Assembly (NCBI RefSeq): GCF_000802225.1
Contig: NZ_JTDI01000006.1
Coordinates: 248,001-312,000, forward strand
Direction: 5' to 3'
Length of the DNA: 64,000 nt
Source of the DNA: Novosphingobium malaysiense
GTDB lineage: Bacteria > Pseudomonadota > Alphaproteobacteria > Sphingomonadales > Sphingomonadaceae
Position numbers and translations under genes: made by a program. The notes beneath the pieces are model-generated. The model was not told where the DNA came from, did no database searches, and worked only from the letters and a program-made list of their open reading frames with translations. Positions 16,118-25,159 of the stretch are shown piece after piece (the stretch's first letter is position 1; every line of letters begins with the position of its first letter).

Positions 16118-17677
16118 CTAGGGCGAAGACGGCTCTTCACCCTCGTCGCCGCCGGGCTGGGCGGCGGCAAGCAGCGTGTCCATGTCTGCACCGTTCCAGG
16201 CCGGATCACTCTCCAGCCGCTCAAGCATGAGCCGTGCAACTCCGGCAAGGCTGCCGCCATGCGGATTATAGGCGATGGGCCGCAAAGCGATCTTCGCTTC
16301 GTCCTGCCGATCAAGCCGGATCAGAGTTGTCGCCAGGGTCATCCGCAGCCCCAGATCGAACGGCGCCAGCTCCGAAGCCCGGATGAGCCCGGCCACGGCC
16401 AAATCTGGCGGCTCCTCACCCTGCTCGACGAAGCTCCGGTAGAAATACATCAACGGCAGCGGGTGGTCGTTCTCGCGGTGATTGAGCGCGATGAACGGCG
16501 CCCGAGCGCGCCGATATGCCGCAGGCTTGTCGTCGGCTTCGGCCGCCAGGCGGAACAGGGCGTAGCCCTTCTGCACGTATGCGTTGACCTGGGAAGGATC
16601 CACGGCCAGCGCCCTGTCCGCCGCCGTGACCGCTTCCTGATCGTCGCCGACGTCGTATTCCGCTTCCGCAAGCTCTGCCAGAACCGCAGGATCGTTGGGA
16701 TAGCGCGCCGCAACTTCGCGGGCCTCGTCGAGAACTTCCTTTGCTTCCTCGGCATCGACACCGCGCCGGGACCGGATGCGGAGGGGCATGATCGCTGCCT
16801 CTCCATCACTCAGATGACGCAGCTGCACGGCGCCGATCTTGAGCAGATCCGGGGGGAGTTTCAGCGCCTGCATCCTGCGGCTATTGAGGTAGTGATCGAG
16901 TTCCTTTTCCAACGCGTCGAAATCGCCGAAAGCCTGAAGCCCCGCATCGCGCATGCTGCTGCCGTCACGAAGAAGTTCGAGATAGCGATCCAGTTGCCCG
17001 CTGCGGGCCTTCTCGAACGTCAGGTAATGATAGAGCAGCCAGCTCTTGCCATAGAAGGCGTCGTAGCTGCCACTGCTCCGCTTTTCGTATTCCGCGGGAT
17101 CGAGCAGGTCCGCTACCTTGACGTCGGGCGCGTAGAACAACTCGGCTGCGCGGTGTTGCGCCGGTCGGCCGATCATCATCCCCCCGTCCTTGTCGAAACT
17201 GACCGACGCGAAGAATTCGGCCGCCCCTTCCGAAAGCCAACGTGGCATGGCCATGCTGTTCGCCGAAATCAGGAAGTGGTGGGCATACTCGTGCAGCAGC
17301 GTGACCATGGAAAAGTCAGCCACGCCATTGCCGGCATCGACCTTGGGCACGATGGCAAGAGACCCGCCCGCCCGCGGAATGTAGAAACCGCCGACGTATC
17401 TGTTCCCCTCGCCATAGAGCTGGCGTACCGCCCGCTGATTGCGAACGACGTACACGGTGACCCGATTGGACGGGCTGGGTGTGGCCGTCTTGCGCCGCAA
17501 CACCAACGCGAGAGCGGCGTGATACCGTTCAAGCTGATCGGAAAACCGGGAAACGTCGCGTTCGCTGTCGTCGGCATAGATCACGAAGTGCTCGCTCGAT
17601 GCCTGCAGCCAGTCAGCTCGAGCCGCAGACGGCCAGAGCGCGATAGCCATCAAACCCGCAATGAATTTGGCGCGCAT
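16118..17677 (-). CDS. Exported zinc peptidase-like protein with TPR repeats
   Basis: A 519-residue protein with a signal peptide (MRAKFIAGLMAIALWPSAARA). The N-terminal half carries a gluzincin signature: LLHEYAHHFL (His-Glu-x2-His, near residue 130) and the downstream Glu in WLSEGAAEFFA. This arrangement matches DUF1570-like peptidases. The second half (about 280-500) is helical with TPR-like units such as LAELAEAEYDVGDDQEAVTAADRALAVDPSQVNAYV. It probably acts in the periplasm; the substrate is unknown. It ends in a low-complexity acidic tail GGDEGEEPSSP. Confidence 0.8.
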   Translation of the reverse strand: MRAKFIAGLMAIALWPSAARADWLQASSEHFVIYADDSERDVSRFSDQLERYHAALALVLRRKTATPSPSNRVTVYVVRNQRAVRQLYGEGNRYVGGFYIPRAGGSLAIVPKVDAGNGVADFSMVTLLHEYAHHFLISANSMAMPRWLSEGAAEFFASVSFDKDGGMMIGRPAQHRAAELFYAPDVKVADLLDPAEYEKRSSGSYDAFYGKSWLLYHYLTFEKARSGQLDRYLELLRDGSSMRDAGLQAFGDFDALEKELDHYLNSRRMQALKLPPDLLKIGAVQLRHLSDGEAAIMPLRIRSRRGVDAEEAKEVLDEAREVAARYPNDPAVLAELAEAEYDVGDDQEAVTAADRALAVDPSQVNAYVQKGYALFRLAAEADDKPAAYRRARAPFIALNHRENDHPLPLMYFYRSFVEQGEEPPDLAVAGLIRASELAPFDLGLRMTLATTLIRLDRQDEAKIALRPIAYNPHGGSLAGVARLMLERLESDPAWNGADMDTLLAAAQPGGDEGEEPSSP

Positions 17678-18043
17678 GAATTCCCCCTTGCCCCGCGAAC
17701 GCTAACGTACGCGGAACAGATGGCAATCCATGAAAAAATTGTAACGAGCCAGCTTCCGGGCATGCGGGGCTGACGTGCTCTTCAACCGCCAAGGAGAACA
17801 CAACGAGGCCGCTCTTCAGGACGTCTCCGCCCACGGATCTCGCCTGGTCCTGTCCCGCCTCAATGCCCGAGGTTGGGAAACGGCGAGCCGGCAGGATACA
17901 TCGCCCTTATCAAACGCCAGGCAAGACAGAAGTGCAGCGCGGTTCCGATTTGCCCGCTTGCAGAGCCGGCAGGCGGCTGGCTATCCCTGCGGCAGGGGTA
18001 GCGTTCATCACGAGCGCTGAAAGGGGATGGAACGGGCATCGGC
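17678..18043. other. Intergenic region with possible PilZ-like remnant
   Basis: About 365 bases before the DASS transporter. An in-frame GTG at 17775 opens a frame containing ALQDVSAHGSRL, which resembles the Asp-x-Ser-x2-Gly half of a PilZ motif. The rest of the frame does not look like a PilZ barrel and the Arg-x3-Arg half is absent. It may be a decayed fragment or chance. No other gene or promoter is clear. Confidence 0.3.
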
Positions 18044-19459
18044 ATGAACGCCAGAACGATCGGGTTTGTCGCCGGACTGGCGATGTTCAGCGCGACGCTG
18101 ATCTTGCCGGCGCCGGCCGGAATGGCAAGCCAGGCCTGGGTCGTGGCCGGCCTGGTCGCGCTGATGGCGGCCTGGTGGATGACCGAGGCCATCCCGCTGA
18201 CGGCCACGGCGCTGATGCCGTTCCTGGTGTTGCCCTTTGCCGGGATAATGACGGCAAAGGAGACAGCGTCTTCCTATTACTCCCCTACCCTTTTCCTCAT
18301 CCTGGGCGGCGCTTTCCTCGCTCTTGCCATCGAGCGCACCGGACTGCATCGGCGGCTCGCGCTCGCTCTCCTCGAAGGCCTGGGATCGTCGGGCGGGGCG
18401 TCGCGGCTGCTGTTCGCCTTCATGATGGCCGCCGCGATCCTGTCGATGGCGATTTCGAACACCTCGACCGCGCTGATCATGATGCCGATGGCCGTTGCCG
18501 TGATCGAGGCCGGCGGGATCGCCGAGGGCGAACGCAGGGGGCTGGCCGGTGCCCTGCCGATGGGCATTGCCTTCGCGGCTTCGATCGGTGGCCTGGGCAC
18601 CATCGTCGGCTCTCCCACCAACGCCATTGCCGTGGCGCTTCTGGACACGACCATCGGCGTTCGCGTCAGCTTTGCGCAATGGAGCCTGATCGGCGTGCCG
18701 GCGGTGCTGCTGGGGATTCCGCTTGCCACCTGGATCATTTCCCGGACGCAAGCGGTCGCAGCGCATCCATTCGATATCGGCGGGGCGCGAGAGGCAATCC
18801 GCGTAACGCCGCGCTGGAGCACACCCGAAAAGCGGCTGGTTCCGCTTGTCGCGGTCGCATTCCTGCTGTGGATGGGAACGCCGCTGCTGGCGCCACTGCT
18901 GCCGAAGGGCTCGCTGACCGACGGGACCATCGCCATCGGCGTAAGCATGCTGTTGTTCATGCTGCCTGACGGGACCGGACGCAAGCTGCTGAACTGGGCC
19001 GAAGCGAACCGCGCGCCGTGGGACGTGATCATGATGTTCGGTGGCGGACTGGCTCTGGCCGAGGGCATGGGCCGTTCGGGGCTTGCCGATTGGCTGGGTC
19101 AATCGCTGTTGCCGCTTTCCGCGGTCCCTTTACCGCTAGTGGCGCTGGCGATCACCGCCATGGTGATCCTCATCACCGAGTTCGCCAGCAATGTCGCCAC
19201 TGCCAGCGGCATCATGCCGGTCGTCGCCAGCCTTACGGTGGCGCTGGGGGTGGATCCGATCCTGCTGGCGATGCCCGCCGCGCTCGCAGCGAGCTGGGGG
19301 TTCATGCTGCCCGCCGGAACCGGGCCGAACGCCATTGCCTGGGCGACGGGCCGGATCGAACTGCCGCGCATGGTTCGCGCCGGGTTCCTGCTCGACGTGA
19401 CCGGGGCGCCGATGATCGTCGCGGTAGTGTGGGCCATGGCCTCCCTGATGGGCGGCTAG
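18044..19459 (+). CDS. SLC13/DASS family anion:sodium symporter
   Basis: A 471-residue inner-membrane transporter with about eleven hydrophobic segments. The family-defining pair of Ser-Asn-Thr-like hairpin motifs is present: ISNTSTALIMMPMA (about residues 140-153) and ITEFASNVATASGIMP (about 378-393). FLILGGAFLALAIERTGLH near residue 85 is also typical. Members import di- and tricarboxylates or sulfate with Na+. The substrate is not indicated by the neighbours; a J-domain gene converges on it 6 bases downstream. Confidence 0.93.
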   Translation: MNARTIGFVAGLAMFSATLILPAPAGMASQAWVVAGLVALMAAWWMTEAIPLTATALMPFLVLPFAGIMTAKETASSYYSPTLFLILGGAFLALAIERTGLHRRLALALLEGLGSSGGASRLLFAFMMAAAILSMAISNTSTALIMMPMAVAVIEAGGIAEGERRGLAGALPMGIAFAASIGGLGTIVGSPTNAIAVALLDTTIGVRVSFAQWSLIGVPAVLLGIPLATWIISRTQAVAAHPFDIGGAREAIRVTPRWSTPEKRLVPLVAVAFLLWMGTPLLAPLLPKGSLTDGTIAIGVSMLLFMLPDGTGRKLLNWAEANRAPWDVIMMFGGGLALAEGMGRSGLADWLGQSLLPLSAVPLPLVALAITAMVILITEFASNVATASGIMPVVASLTVALGVDPILLAMPAALAASWGFMLPAGTGPNAIAWATGRIELPRMVRAGFLLDVTGAPMIVAVVWAMASLMGG

Positions 19460-19465
19460 GGCAGG

Positions 19466-19999
19466 CTAGCCTCGCCATTCCCGGCGTTCCTCGGCCGCAC
19501 GCAATACCTCGTAGGCGAGTTGGTACGTCTGGAACGCCTTTGCCGCTTCGGCGTCGCCCGGCCGCACATCCGGATGTACCTCCTTGGCCTTGTTGCGCCA
19601 AGCCTTGCGCACCTGTTCGAACGTCGCGTCGGCTTCGAGATCGAGCGCTTCCAGCGCACGCAGTTCGTCGCGACTGCGGGTGCCGTCGCCCGAACCGGCC
19701 CAGCCGTAGTGCGCGGATTCCTGGTAGCCGGCGGTTTCGGCGCGTTCCTGCGCCTCGCGCTCTGCCGCCGCCTCCTTGTCAAGCCCGGCAAAGTAATCCC
19801 ATCCAGCGTTGTATTCGGCGGCATGCTTCTGGCAGAAATACCAGCGCTCGGGGCTGTTCGGGCTCTTGGGTGCGGGGCAATCGCCGGGTTCGTTGCAGCC
19901 ATGGCGATCGCACAGGCGTACCTGCGCTGCCTCGCGCGAACTGCCATACCCACGCCAGCGCGGGAAACCCCAGTCAATAGATCGGCGTGCTCGGCTCAT
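19466..19999 (-). CDS. J-domain protein (DnaJ-like)
   Basis: A 177-residue protein whose C-terminal 70 residues form a J domain: RALEALDLEADATFEQVRKAW, the invariant KEVHPDVRPGD (His-Pro-Asp) and AFQTYQLAYEVL. The N terminus has a cysteine/histidine-containing stretch (LCDRHGCNEPGDCPAP ... WYFCQKHAAEYN), probably a small zinc site. This N-terminal layout occurs in sphingomonad and rhizobial DnaJ-like proteins. It would stimulate an Hsp70 (DnaK); the client is unknown. It lies downstream of pal on the same strand but 85 bases apart. Confidence 0.88.
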   Translation of the reverse strand: MSRARRSIDWGFPRWRGYGSSREAAQVRLCDRHGCNEPGDCPAPKSPNSPERWYFCQKHAAEYNAGWDYFAGLDKEAAAEREAQERAETAGYQESAHYGWAGSGDGTRSRDELRALEALDLEADATFEQVRKAWRNKAKEVHPDVRPGDAEAAKAFQTYQLAYEVLRAAEERREWRG

Positions 20000-20084
20000 C
20001 CGAAGGGCGATACGCTGCGACTCGAAGCCGATGCAAGTCTTGCCAGGCGCGCACCGGAGAGATTCCGGCGCGCGCCCATCAGTT

Positions 20085-20621
20085 TCAGTCCACCGTCACG
20101 GTCACGGCGCGGCGGTTCTGCGCCCAGGCCTGCTCGTTGGAGCCAAGCGCCACCGGGCGTTCCTTGCCGTAGCTGATCGTCGACAACCGCGAGGCATCGA
20201 CGCCAAGGCTGACCAGATAGTTCTTGGCCGCATTGGCACGCCGTTCACCAAGCGCAAGGTTGTATTCCCGCGTGCCGCGCTCGTCGGCGTGGCCTTCGAT
20301 CGTGGCGCGCTTGTTCGAATACTGCATGAGCCACTGCGCCTGCCTGGCAAGCGCCTGCTGGTCCTGCGCATCGATATCGTACTTGTCGGTATCGAAGTAG
20401 ATCGTGTCCGCGCCCATCATCTTGGCGACGAAGTCTGCCTGGCTGCCGGCCACGGGACCGGTCGGCCCGGCTGGCGCCGTCGTCGTGGTGGCCGGACCCG
20501 GCTCGGGCGGCAATTCCTTGGGGGCAGTGGTCTTACAGGCGGAGAGCGCTAGCGCACCCGCCAGAAGGAGCATTGTCGCGCCAGTCTTGGAACGTCGGGT
20601 CATGATAAGGGAGCAAGGCAT
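20085..20621 (-). CDS. pal: Peptidoglycan-associated lipoprotein Pal
   Basis: A 178-residue outer-membrane lipoprotein. The signal and lipobox are LLLAGALALSAC, with Cys about residue 29. A Pro/Thr-rich linker follows, then an OmpA-like peptidoglycan-binding domain (IYFDTDKYDI, IEGHADERGTREYN, NRRAVTV). The start at 20621 is chosen because TAGGAG lies 7 bases upstream; an earlier in-frame Met at 20699 has none and would place the signal peptide internally. Pal links the outer membrane to peptidoglycan and is the TolB partner. A palindrome (20686-20700) separates it from tolB, so it may have its own promoter. Confidence 0.95.
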   Translation of the reverse strand: MPCSLIMTRRSKTGATMLLLAGALALSACKTTAPKELPPEPGPATTTTAPAGPTGPVAGSQADFVAKMMGADTIYFDTDKYDIDAQDQQALARQAQWLMQYSNKRATIEGHADERGTREYNLALGERRANAAKNYLVSLGVDASRLSTISYGKERPVALGSNEQAWAQNRRAVTVTVD

Positions 20622-20685
20622 GGGCAATCTCCTAAGGTGCACGACCACACATAATGATCGGCGAGGACTGTAGTTCCGTTCAATT

Positions 20686-20700
20686 GTTGACTTAGTCAAC
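20686..20700. promoter_or_regulatory. 15-bp palindrome between tolB and pal
   Basis: GTTGAC-TTA-GTCAAC is a perfect inverted repeat placed about 65 bases upstream of the pal start. On the pal strand it contains TTGACT, which could double as a -35 box. It may be an operator or part of a pal-specific promoter. Confidence 0.35.
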
Positions 20701-20732
20701 CTGAACCGGTGGCAACGATGAGATCAAAGGGC

Positions 20733-22106
20733 TCAGGGGCGAACCGGCCCCCATGCGGGGTCGGACGCGCCCACGGGCGTGGGAAGCTTGCGCTCGTTGC
20801 GCCCGGTGAGGTCGACTTGCCAGATCGAGGTCACGCCGGAATTCTTCTCGGTGCGGAAGAACTGCACGATACGCCCGTTGGGAGACCACGTCGGCGCTTC
20901 GTCCTGCCACGAGTTGGTCAGGTAACGCATGTTGCGTCCATCCGGTGTCATCACGGCGATGCGCAGATTGCCGGCAATATGGGTAAAGGCGATCTGGTCT
21001 CCGCGCGGGCTCCATTCCGGCGTGGCCGAACGGCCTCCGAAGAAGCTGATGCGGTGCTGCTGGGATCCGTCCGCATTCATCACGTAGATCTGCTGGGTGC
21101 CGGAACGGTCGCTTTCGAAGACGATCTTGCGACCATCCGGAGAAAAGCTGCCACCGATGTCGATACCCGGGCTGTCCGTAAGCTTCTGCGGCTCGCCACC
21201 GGACGCAGGGATCTTGTAGATGTCGGTATTGCCGGCGATCGCCATGGAATAGAGGACCCACTTGCCGTCGGGCGACCAGCGCGGCGCGAACGTCGCGTTC
21301 CGGCTGCGCACCAGCAACTTCTGCGTGTTCGAATTCAGGTCGTAGACGTAGATGCTCGGCTCTCCATTGAGGTAGGAGAGATAGAGAATCTTCGAATAAT
21401 CGGGCGAATACCGCGGGGTGAGCGCCGTGGCCTGGCCACTGGTGAGATAGCGCATGTTGGCGCCGTCCGAATCCATGACGGCCAGACGCTTCATACGGTG
21501 TCCCTTGGGTCCCGTCTCGGCGATATAGGCGATCCGCGAATCGAAGAACGGGCTCTCGCCGGACAGGCGCGAATAGACCATATCGGCGCACTTGTGCGCG
21601 GCGCGGCGCCAGTCGGCAGGGCCGACCTTCCAGCCCGCCTTGGCCAGTTGCTGCTTCAGCGCGACGTCGTAGAGATAGCAGCCTACGGTCAAGTCGCCGC
21701 CCGGATTGGCATGGACATAGCCCTGCACCAGCATGTCGGCACTGCGGTAGGACCAGATAGGATAGTTGGGAGCCTGGACTTCATCGAAGCTTGGCTGCGG
21801 AAGGCCGGCCGGACCGGAGGGCTTGAACAGACCGTTGTTCTTGAGGTCCGCCGCAACCACGGTCGCGAGCGCGCGCCCCAGAGCCGCGGTCGATCCCGCG
21901 TTCGTGCTCGTCGGCACGTCGGCATCGGTCGCGAAGGTGGTGATGGCGATCCCGAGATCCCGCCACTCGCTGTCGTCCGAAACCGTGACCTCGAGCCCCT
22001 CCGAAGGCGCCGCCGCCGGTTCGGTCGCCGGCGCGGGATCCTGCGCCAAGGCGGCGCTCGATACGGCCAGAAGCAATCCGAACGCAAAGTGATGAAAGGT
22101 CTTCAT
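20733..22106 (-). CDS. tolB: Tol-Pal system periplasmic protein TolB
   Basis: A 457-residue periplasmic protein. Signal peptide MKTFHHFAFGLLLAVSSAALA; N-terminal domain about 40-170; then a six-bladed beta-propeller with WD40-like PD40 repeats, e.g. YSPDYSKILYLSYLNGEPSIY, WSPDGKWVLYSM, FSPDGRKIVFESDRSGTQQIY and WSPRGDQIAFT. TolB bridges TolA and Pal during outer-membrane constriction at division. Its ATG overlaps the tolA stop by four bases (ATGA). Length and order match the canonical tol operon. Confidence 0.97.
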   Translation of the reverse strand: MKTFHHFAFGLLLAVSSAALAQDPAPATEPAAAPSEGLEVTVSDDSEWRDLGIAITTFATDADVPTSTNAGSTAALGRALATVVAADLKNNGLFKPSGPAGLPQPSFDEVQAPNYPIWSYRSADMLVQGYVHANPGGDLTVGCYLYDVALKQQLAKAGWKVGPADWRRAAHKCADMVYSRLSGESPFFDSRIAYIAETGPKGHRMKRLAVMDSDGANMRYLTSGQATALTPRYSPDYSKILYLSYLNGEPSIYVYDLNSNTQKLLVRSRNATFAPRWSPDGKWVLYSMAIAGNTDIYKIPASGGEPQKLTDSPGIDIGGSFSPDGRKIVFESDRSGTQQIYVMNADGSQQHRISFFGGRSATPEWSPRGDQIAFTHIAGNLRIAVMTPDGRNMRYLTNSWQDEAPTWSPNGRIVQFFRTEKNSGVTSIWQVDLTGRNERKLPTPVGASDPAWGPVRP

Positions 22107-23011
22107 TGCGATAGCCTTCTGTCAAAGTTGGTCGTCACGACCTTCCAACCCTCATATAGATCCTTGGGCAGATCGAAAGGCGCGGCAAGCTTTACGGCCC
22201 GAACGGCCTGTTCCTGGTGGCGCTGGACCTGCGCCTGGTTGGCCGCGGTCTGCCCTGTCGTGCCCAGGACCTGCGGCTCGCCCGCCAGGCTTCCATCGGA
22301 GTTGAGACGAAAGCGTACGCGCGTGGTCAGCAGGTCCGCATCGGCACCCTGAGGAGCCTGCCAGTGGGGCTTGAGCTGGCGATTGATGGCCGCGGCCAGG
22401 GCCGAACGCTGCTGCGGTCCGATTTCCGCTGCAGGTGCACCCTTTCCGGATTCCGCACTCGCCCCCGGCGCGCCCTCGCCGAAAGCCTGCGCGAAGGAAC
22501 TGGCCCCGGACTTCCGGGGCGCGGCCGAGCTCTTGCTGGCCGACGAATCGCTTTTCGGACTGGGCCGGGAAATGATGTCGTCGATTGCGCTCGACTTTCG
22601 GCTCGAAGACGTCTTCGGCGGCTCCTTGGCGGCAGGCCTGGGGCGCTCGGTCGCCCGCGGCGCGGGTTTCGGCTTGGGCTTCGGTTCCGGTCGCGAAGTG
22701 CGCTGCGGCCGTGGCTCCTCGGCAGCGCGAGGTGTCGGCTGCGCAGGTTCGGGCAATGCCGGCGCCGGCTCCGGCAACGGTGCGGCCTCGCCCAGGACCG
22801 GGCCGCGATCGGGCGCTGCCTGGCTGTTTGGATCGGGCGATGTCGAGGTCATGCCGTAAAGGTCGCTGATCGTTACTTCGATCCTCGCCGGCGGCTTGAC
22901 CACGGAGTGCAACGGCGGGCGGATCAGCATCGCAGCCACCACGGCCGCGTGCAAAGCGACCGCAACGACAAGCCCGATGCGTTCTTCCTTCCCGAGGGCG
23001 ATGGCTGACAT
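22103..23011 (-). CDS. tolA: TolA-like energy transducer
   Basis: A 302-residue inner-membrane protein anchored by one helix (GLVVAVALHAAVVAAML, residues about 13-29). A long Pro/Lys/Glu/Ser-rich periplasmic arm spans about 55-190, including repeated PEPKPKPKP. The C-terminal domain (about 200-302, ALAAAINRQLKPHWQAPQG ... VRFRLNSDGSLAG) binds TolB/Pal. It transmits proton-motive force from TolQR. It starts 25 bases after tolR and overlaps tolB by four. The Pro-rich arm differs from the Ala-helical arm of E. coli TolA but is usual for alphaproteobacteria. Confidence 0.93.
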   Translation of the reverse strand: MSAIALGKEERIGLVVAVALHAAVVAAMLIRPPLHSVVKPPARIEVTISDLYGMTSTSPDPNSQAAPDRGPVLGEAAPLPEPAPALPEPAQPTPRAAEEPRPQRTSRPEPKPKPKPAPRATERPRPAAKEPPKTSSSRKSSAIDDIISRPSPKSDSSASKSSAAPRKSGASSFAQAFGEGAPGASAESGKGAPAAEIGPQQRSALAAAINRQLKPHWQAPQGADADLLTTRVRFRLNSDGSLAGEPQVLGTTGQTAANQAQVQRHQEQAVRAVKLAAPFDLPKDLYEGWKVVTTNFDRRLSQ

Positions 23012-23036
23012 CCGCGAAACCTTTATCCAGGTCGCC

Positions 23037-23480
23037 TTAACCGCCGCTGACGTCGGTCACGAGCGAGATCGACGTGAAGCCGGCGCGATTGAGTTCGCCC
23101 ATCACGTCCATCACGCGTCCGTATTCGAGCGCCTTGTCGGCCCGAAGCGTCACCAGCGGCATCTTGCCGTCGGGCCCCGGCGATACCGACGCGAGCCTTT
23201 CGGGCAATTCGCCGGGTGCCAGCGGCGAGGTTTCATAGAAAATCACGCCGTCGCGGCGCATGCTGATAGTGATCTGCGCCGCTTCTTCGCTCATTGCCTT
23301 GGCGCGACTCTCGGGCAGTTCGATCGGCACCGCCGCCTTGAGCAGCGGCGCAGTGACCATGAAAATGATCAGCAGCACCAACATGACGTCGACCAGAGGC
23401 GTCACGTTGATTTCCGCCATCGGCGCACGGCTTCTCCCGCCGCGCCGCCCCCCGCCGGACGAGTGGACGCCCATGGCCAT
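23037..23480 (-). CDS. tolR: Tol-Pal system protein TolR
   Basis: A 147-residue ExbD/TolR family protein. A single N-terminal helix, AEINVTPLVDVMLVLLIIFM (about residues 22-41), contains the essential proton-channel Asp. A periplasmic domain follows (ELPESRAKAMSEEAAQITI). A Gly/Arg-rich cytoplasmic start (SSGGGRRGGRS) precedes the helix. It forms the stator with TolQ. Its ATG overlaps the tolQ stop by one base, coupling translation. Confidence 0.96.
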   Translation of the reverse strand: MAMGVHSSGGGRRGGRSRAPMAEINVTPLVDVMLVLLIIFMVTAPLLKAAVPIELPESRAKAMSEEAAQITISMRRDGVIFYETSPLAPGELPERLASVSPGPDGKMPLVTLRADKALEYGRVMDVMGELNRAGFTSISLVTDVSGG

Positions 23481-24190
23481 CAGCGCGACTCCAACTGGCG
23501 CGTCAGCGCGCCGTGCAGCTTGTCGGCAAAGCGCTGCAACCGCGCTTCAAAAGCATTGACGCGGTGAGAAAACCGGTTGTAGGCGATCACGGCCGGGATC
23601 GCCGCGAACAGGCCGATCGCCGTAGCGAACAGCGCTTCGGAAATGCCGGGGGCCACGACCGCCAGCGACGAATTCTGCTGCTGGCCGATCTGGAAGAAGC
23701 TGTTCATGATACCCCAGACCGTGCCGAACAGGCCCACGAACGGCGCCACGGAGCCGACCGTTGCCAGAAAATTGAGCCGCGTTGCGAGCCGGTCGGCCTC
23801 CTCGCCCACTGCTGAGTTCATGGCCATCGCAATGCGCTGGCGCGCGCCTTCGTGATCGATGGTTCTAAGCGAGGCATTGCGGCGCCATTCCGCCAGTCCA
23901 GCCCCGGCCACCTTGCCCATCGGGACGTCGCCGCGGCGACGATTCTTCTGGTAGGATTCGAAGTTCTCCGCCTCCCAGAAGCCGTCCTCGTATTCGTTGC
24001 ACCGGCGCGAGACGCTGCCCATGCGCATCATGAACGTGAAGATGATGGTCCAGACCCAGATGCTGGCCAAGATCAGGCCCAGCATGATCGCCTGCACCAC
24101 GATATCGGCATCGAGGAACAGCTTGATCGGGTTGAGCCTGCCGGACTCGCCAGCGAAATTCAGGGTCGAAGCGAGCAAATCGAGAGTCAT
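23480..24190 (-). CDS. tolQ: Tol-Pal system protein TolQ
   Basis: A 236-residue MotA/TolQ/ExbB proton-channel subunit with three helices: about 28-52 (VVQAIMLGLILASIWVWTII), about 138-160 (FLATVGSVAPFVGLFGTVWG) and about 175-200 (GISEALFATAIGLFAAIPAV). The GLFGTVWGIMNSF motif and the Thr of the third helix are conserved. Its start overlaps the ybgC stop by one base. It drives TolA with TolR. Confidence 0.97.
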   Translation of the reverse strand: MTLDLLASTLNFAGESGRLNPIKLFLDADIVVQAIMLGLILASIWVWTIIFTFMMRMGSVSRRCNEYEDGFWEAENFESYQKNRRRGDVPMGKVAGAGLAEWRRNASLRTIDHEGARQRIAMAMNSAVGEEADRLATRLNFLATVGSVAPFVGLFGTVWGIMNSFFQIGQQQNSSLAVVAPGISEALFATAIGLFAAIPAVIAYNRFSHRVNAFEARLQRFADKLHGALTRQLESR

Positions 24191-24648
24191 TATTGTCCTT
24201 CCGAGCCTCCAGCAAACGAGGCGAAAGCGTCTTGCCAGGCGGCGGGTTGCCGGCGCGGTCGTCCTTCAGGGCCGATGAACCCGACCTTTACAGTGGCCTC
24301 GGCCAGACGCACATCGCCGCGCAAAGCAGTTTGATGGAGAGTGCAGGTCACCCGGCCGACTTGTCGGGCGAGGGTCTCCACGTGCACGATATCACCCAGC
24401 CGCGCAGGCGAGAGATAGCGGATATTCAATTCGGCGACGGTGTAGAGCCCCGTCCCATCGTCCAGTGCCGCGCGCTGGTCGATACCCAGCAGTTCCACCA
24501 GATCGGACCGCGCGCGTTCGAACCAGCGCAGGTAATTGGCGTGATAGACTACCCCTCCCGCGTCGGTGTCCTCGTAGAACACACGCAGGGCATAGCGATG
24601 CGTGTCGCCATCGATCATGCCGCGGTCGGGGTGGGGGAAAGCCGTCAT
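24190..24648 (-). CDS. ybgC: Tol-Pal associated acyl-CoA thioesterase YbgC
   Basis: A 152-residue hot-dog fold thioesterase. The active-site segment RVFYEDTDAGGVVYHANYL, followed by RWFERARSDLVELLG, is diagnostic (catalytic Asp in the EDTDAGG loop). It hydrolyses short acyl-CoA thioesters and is the first gene of the tol operon. The ATG at 24648 is preferred; ATG 24618 is possible and a longer start at 24732 adds an Arg-rich stretch unlike the family. Neither start has a strong ribosome site. Confidence 0.93.
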   Translation of the reverse strand: MTAFPHPDRGMIDGDTHRYALRVFYEDTDAGGVVYHANYLRWFERARSDLVELLGIDQRAALDDGTGLYTVAELNIRYLSPARLGDIVHVETLARQVGRVTCTLHQTALRGDVRLAEATVKVGFIGPEGRPRRQPAAWQDAFASFAGGSEGQ

Positions 24649-24761
24649 GCGGCGGGTTCTGTAACGAGCCTGCGCAGCGCTGCAAAGCCGTAGCCGTAGC
24701 CGGACGGCGGCTTCGGCCACGAGTGCGGGCAAATTTCCGGTGGATAGAGCCTGAGCGTCGG

Positions 24762-25139
24762 TCAGTCGGCGATCATCTGGAAGAATTGACGCCCACCAAA
24801 GATGTGAACATGCAGGTGGGGCACTTCCTGATGGCCCGCGCCGCCCATGTTGACCATCAGGCGATAGCCCGGCCCGTCCAATTCGAGCTGACGGGTGACG
24901 TTACCCACGGCCCGCATGAACCCCGCAATCTCCGCATCGGACGCCTTGGCAGTGAAATCGTCCCACGAAACGTAGGCAGCCTTGGGAATAACCAGCACGT
25001 GGATCGGCGCCTGCGGCCGGATGTCGTTGAACGCCAGAGCGTGTTCGTCTTCGTAGACCTTCTGGCAGGGCAGTTCGCCGCGCAGGATCTTCGCGAAGAT
25101 GTTGTTATCGTCGTAGGGCAGCTTTGGATCGATGGGCAT
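24762..25139 (-). CDS. HIT family (HINT-like) nucleotide hydrolase
   Basis: A 125-residue histidine-triad protein. The catalytic motif HLHVHIFGG (His-x-His-x-His) is near residue 107, preceded by YRLMVNMGGAGHQEVP; the N-terminal block is NNIFAKILRGELPCQKVYEDEHALAFNDI. HINT enzymes hydrolyse phosphoramidates or adenylates. It lies 20 bases after hisE at the downstream end of the histidine cluster, a pairing seen in many alphaproteobacteria. Confidence 0.95.
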   Translation of the reverse strand: MPIDPKLPYDDNNIFAKILRGELPCQKVYEDEHALAFNDIRPQAPIHVLVIPKAAYVSWDDFTAKASDAEIAGFMRAVGNVTRQLELDGPGYRLMVNMGGAGHQEVPHLHVHIFGGRQFFQMIAD

Positions 25140-25159
25140 CGGTCTCTCCTGGGAACGGA

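Noticed and set aside
17775..18020. 81-codon frame containing a DxSxxG, PilZ-like motif
   Set aside because: Only half of the PilZ signature is present, the rest is Arg/Gln-rich and unlike a PilZ barrel, the start is GTG and there is no ribosome site. I treat it as chance or a decayed fragment.
20051..20077. Hairpin downstream of pal as a terminator
   Set aside because: GCGCGCaCCGG/CCGGcGCGCGC has a mismatch and no T run on the minus strand.
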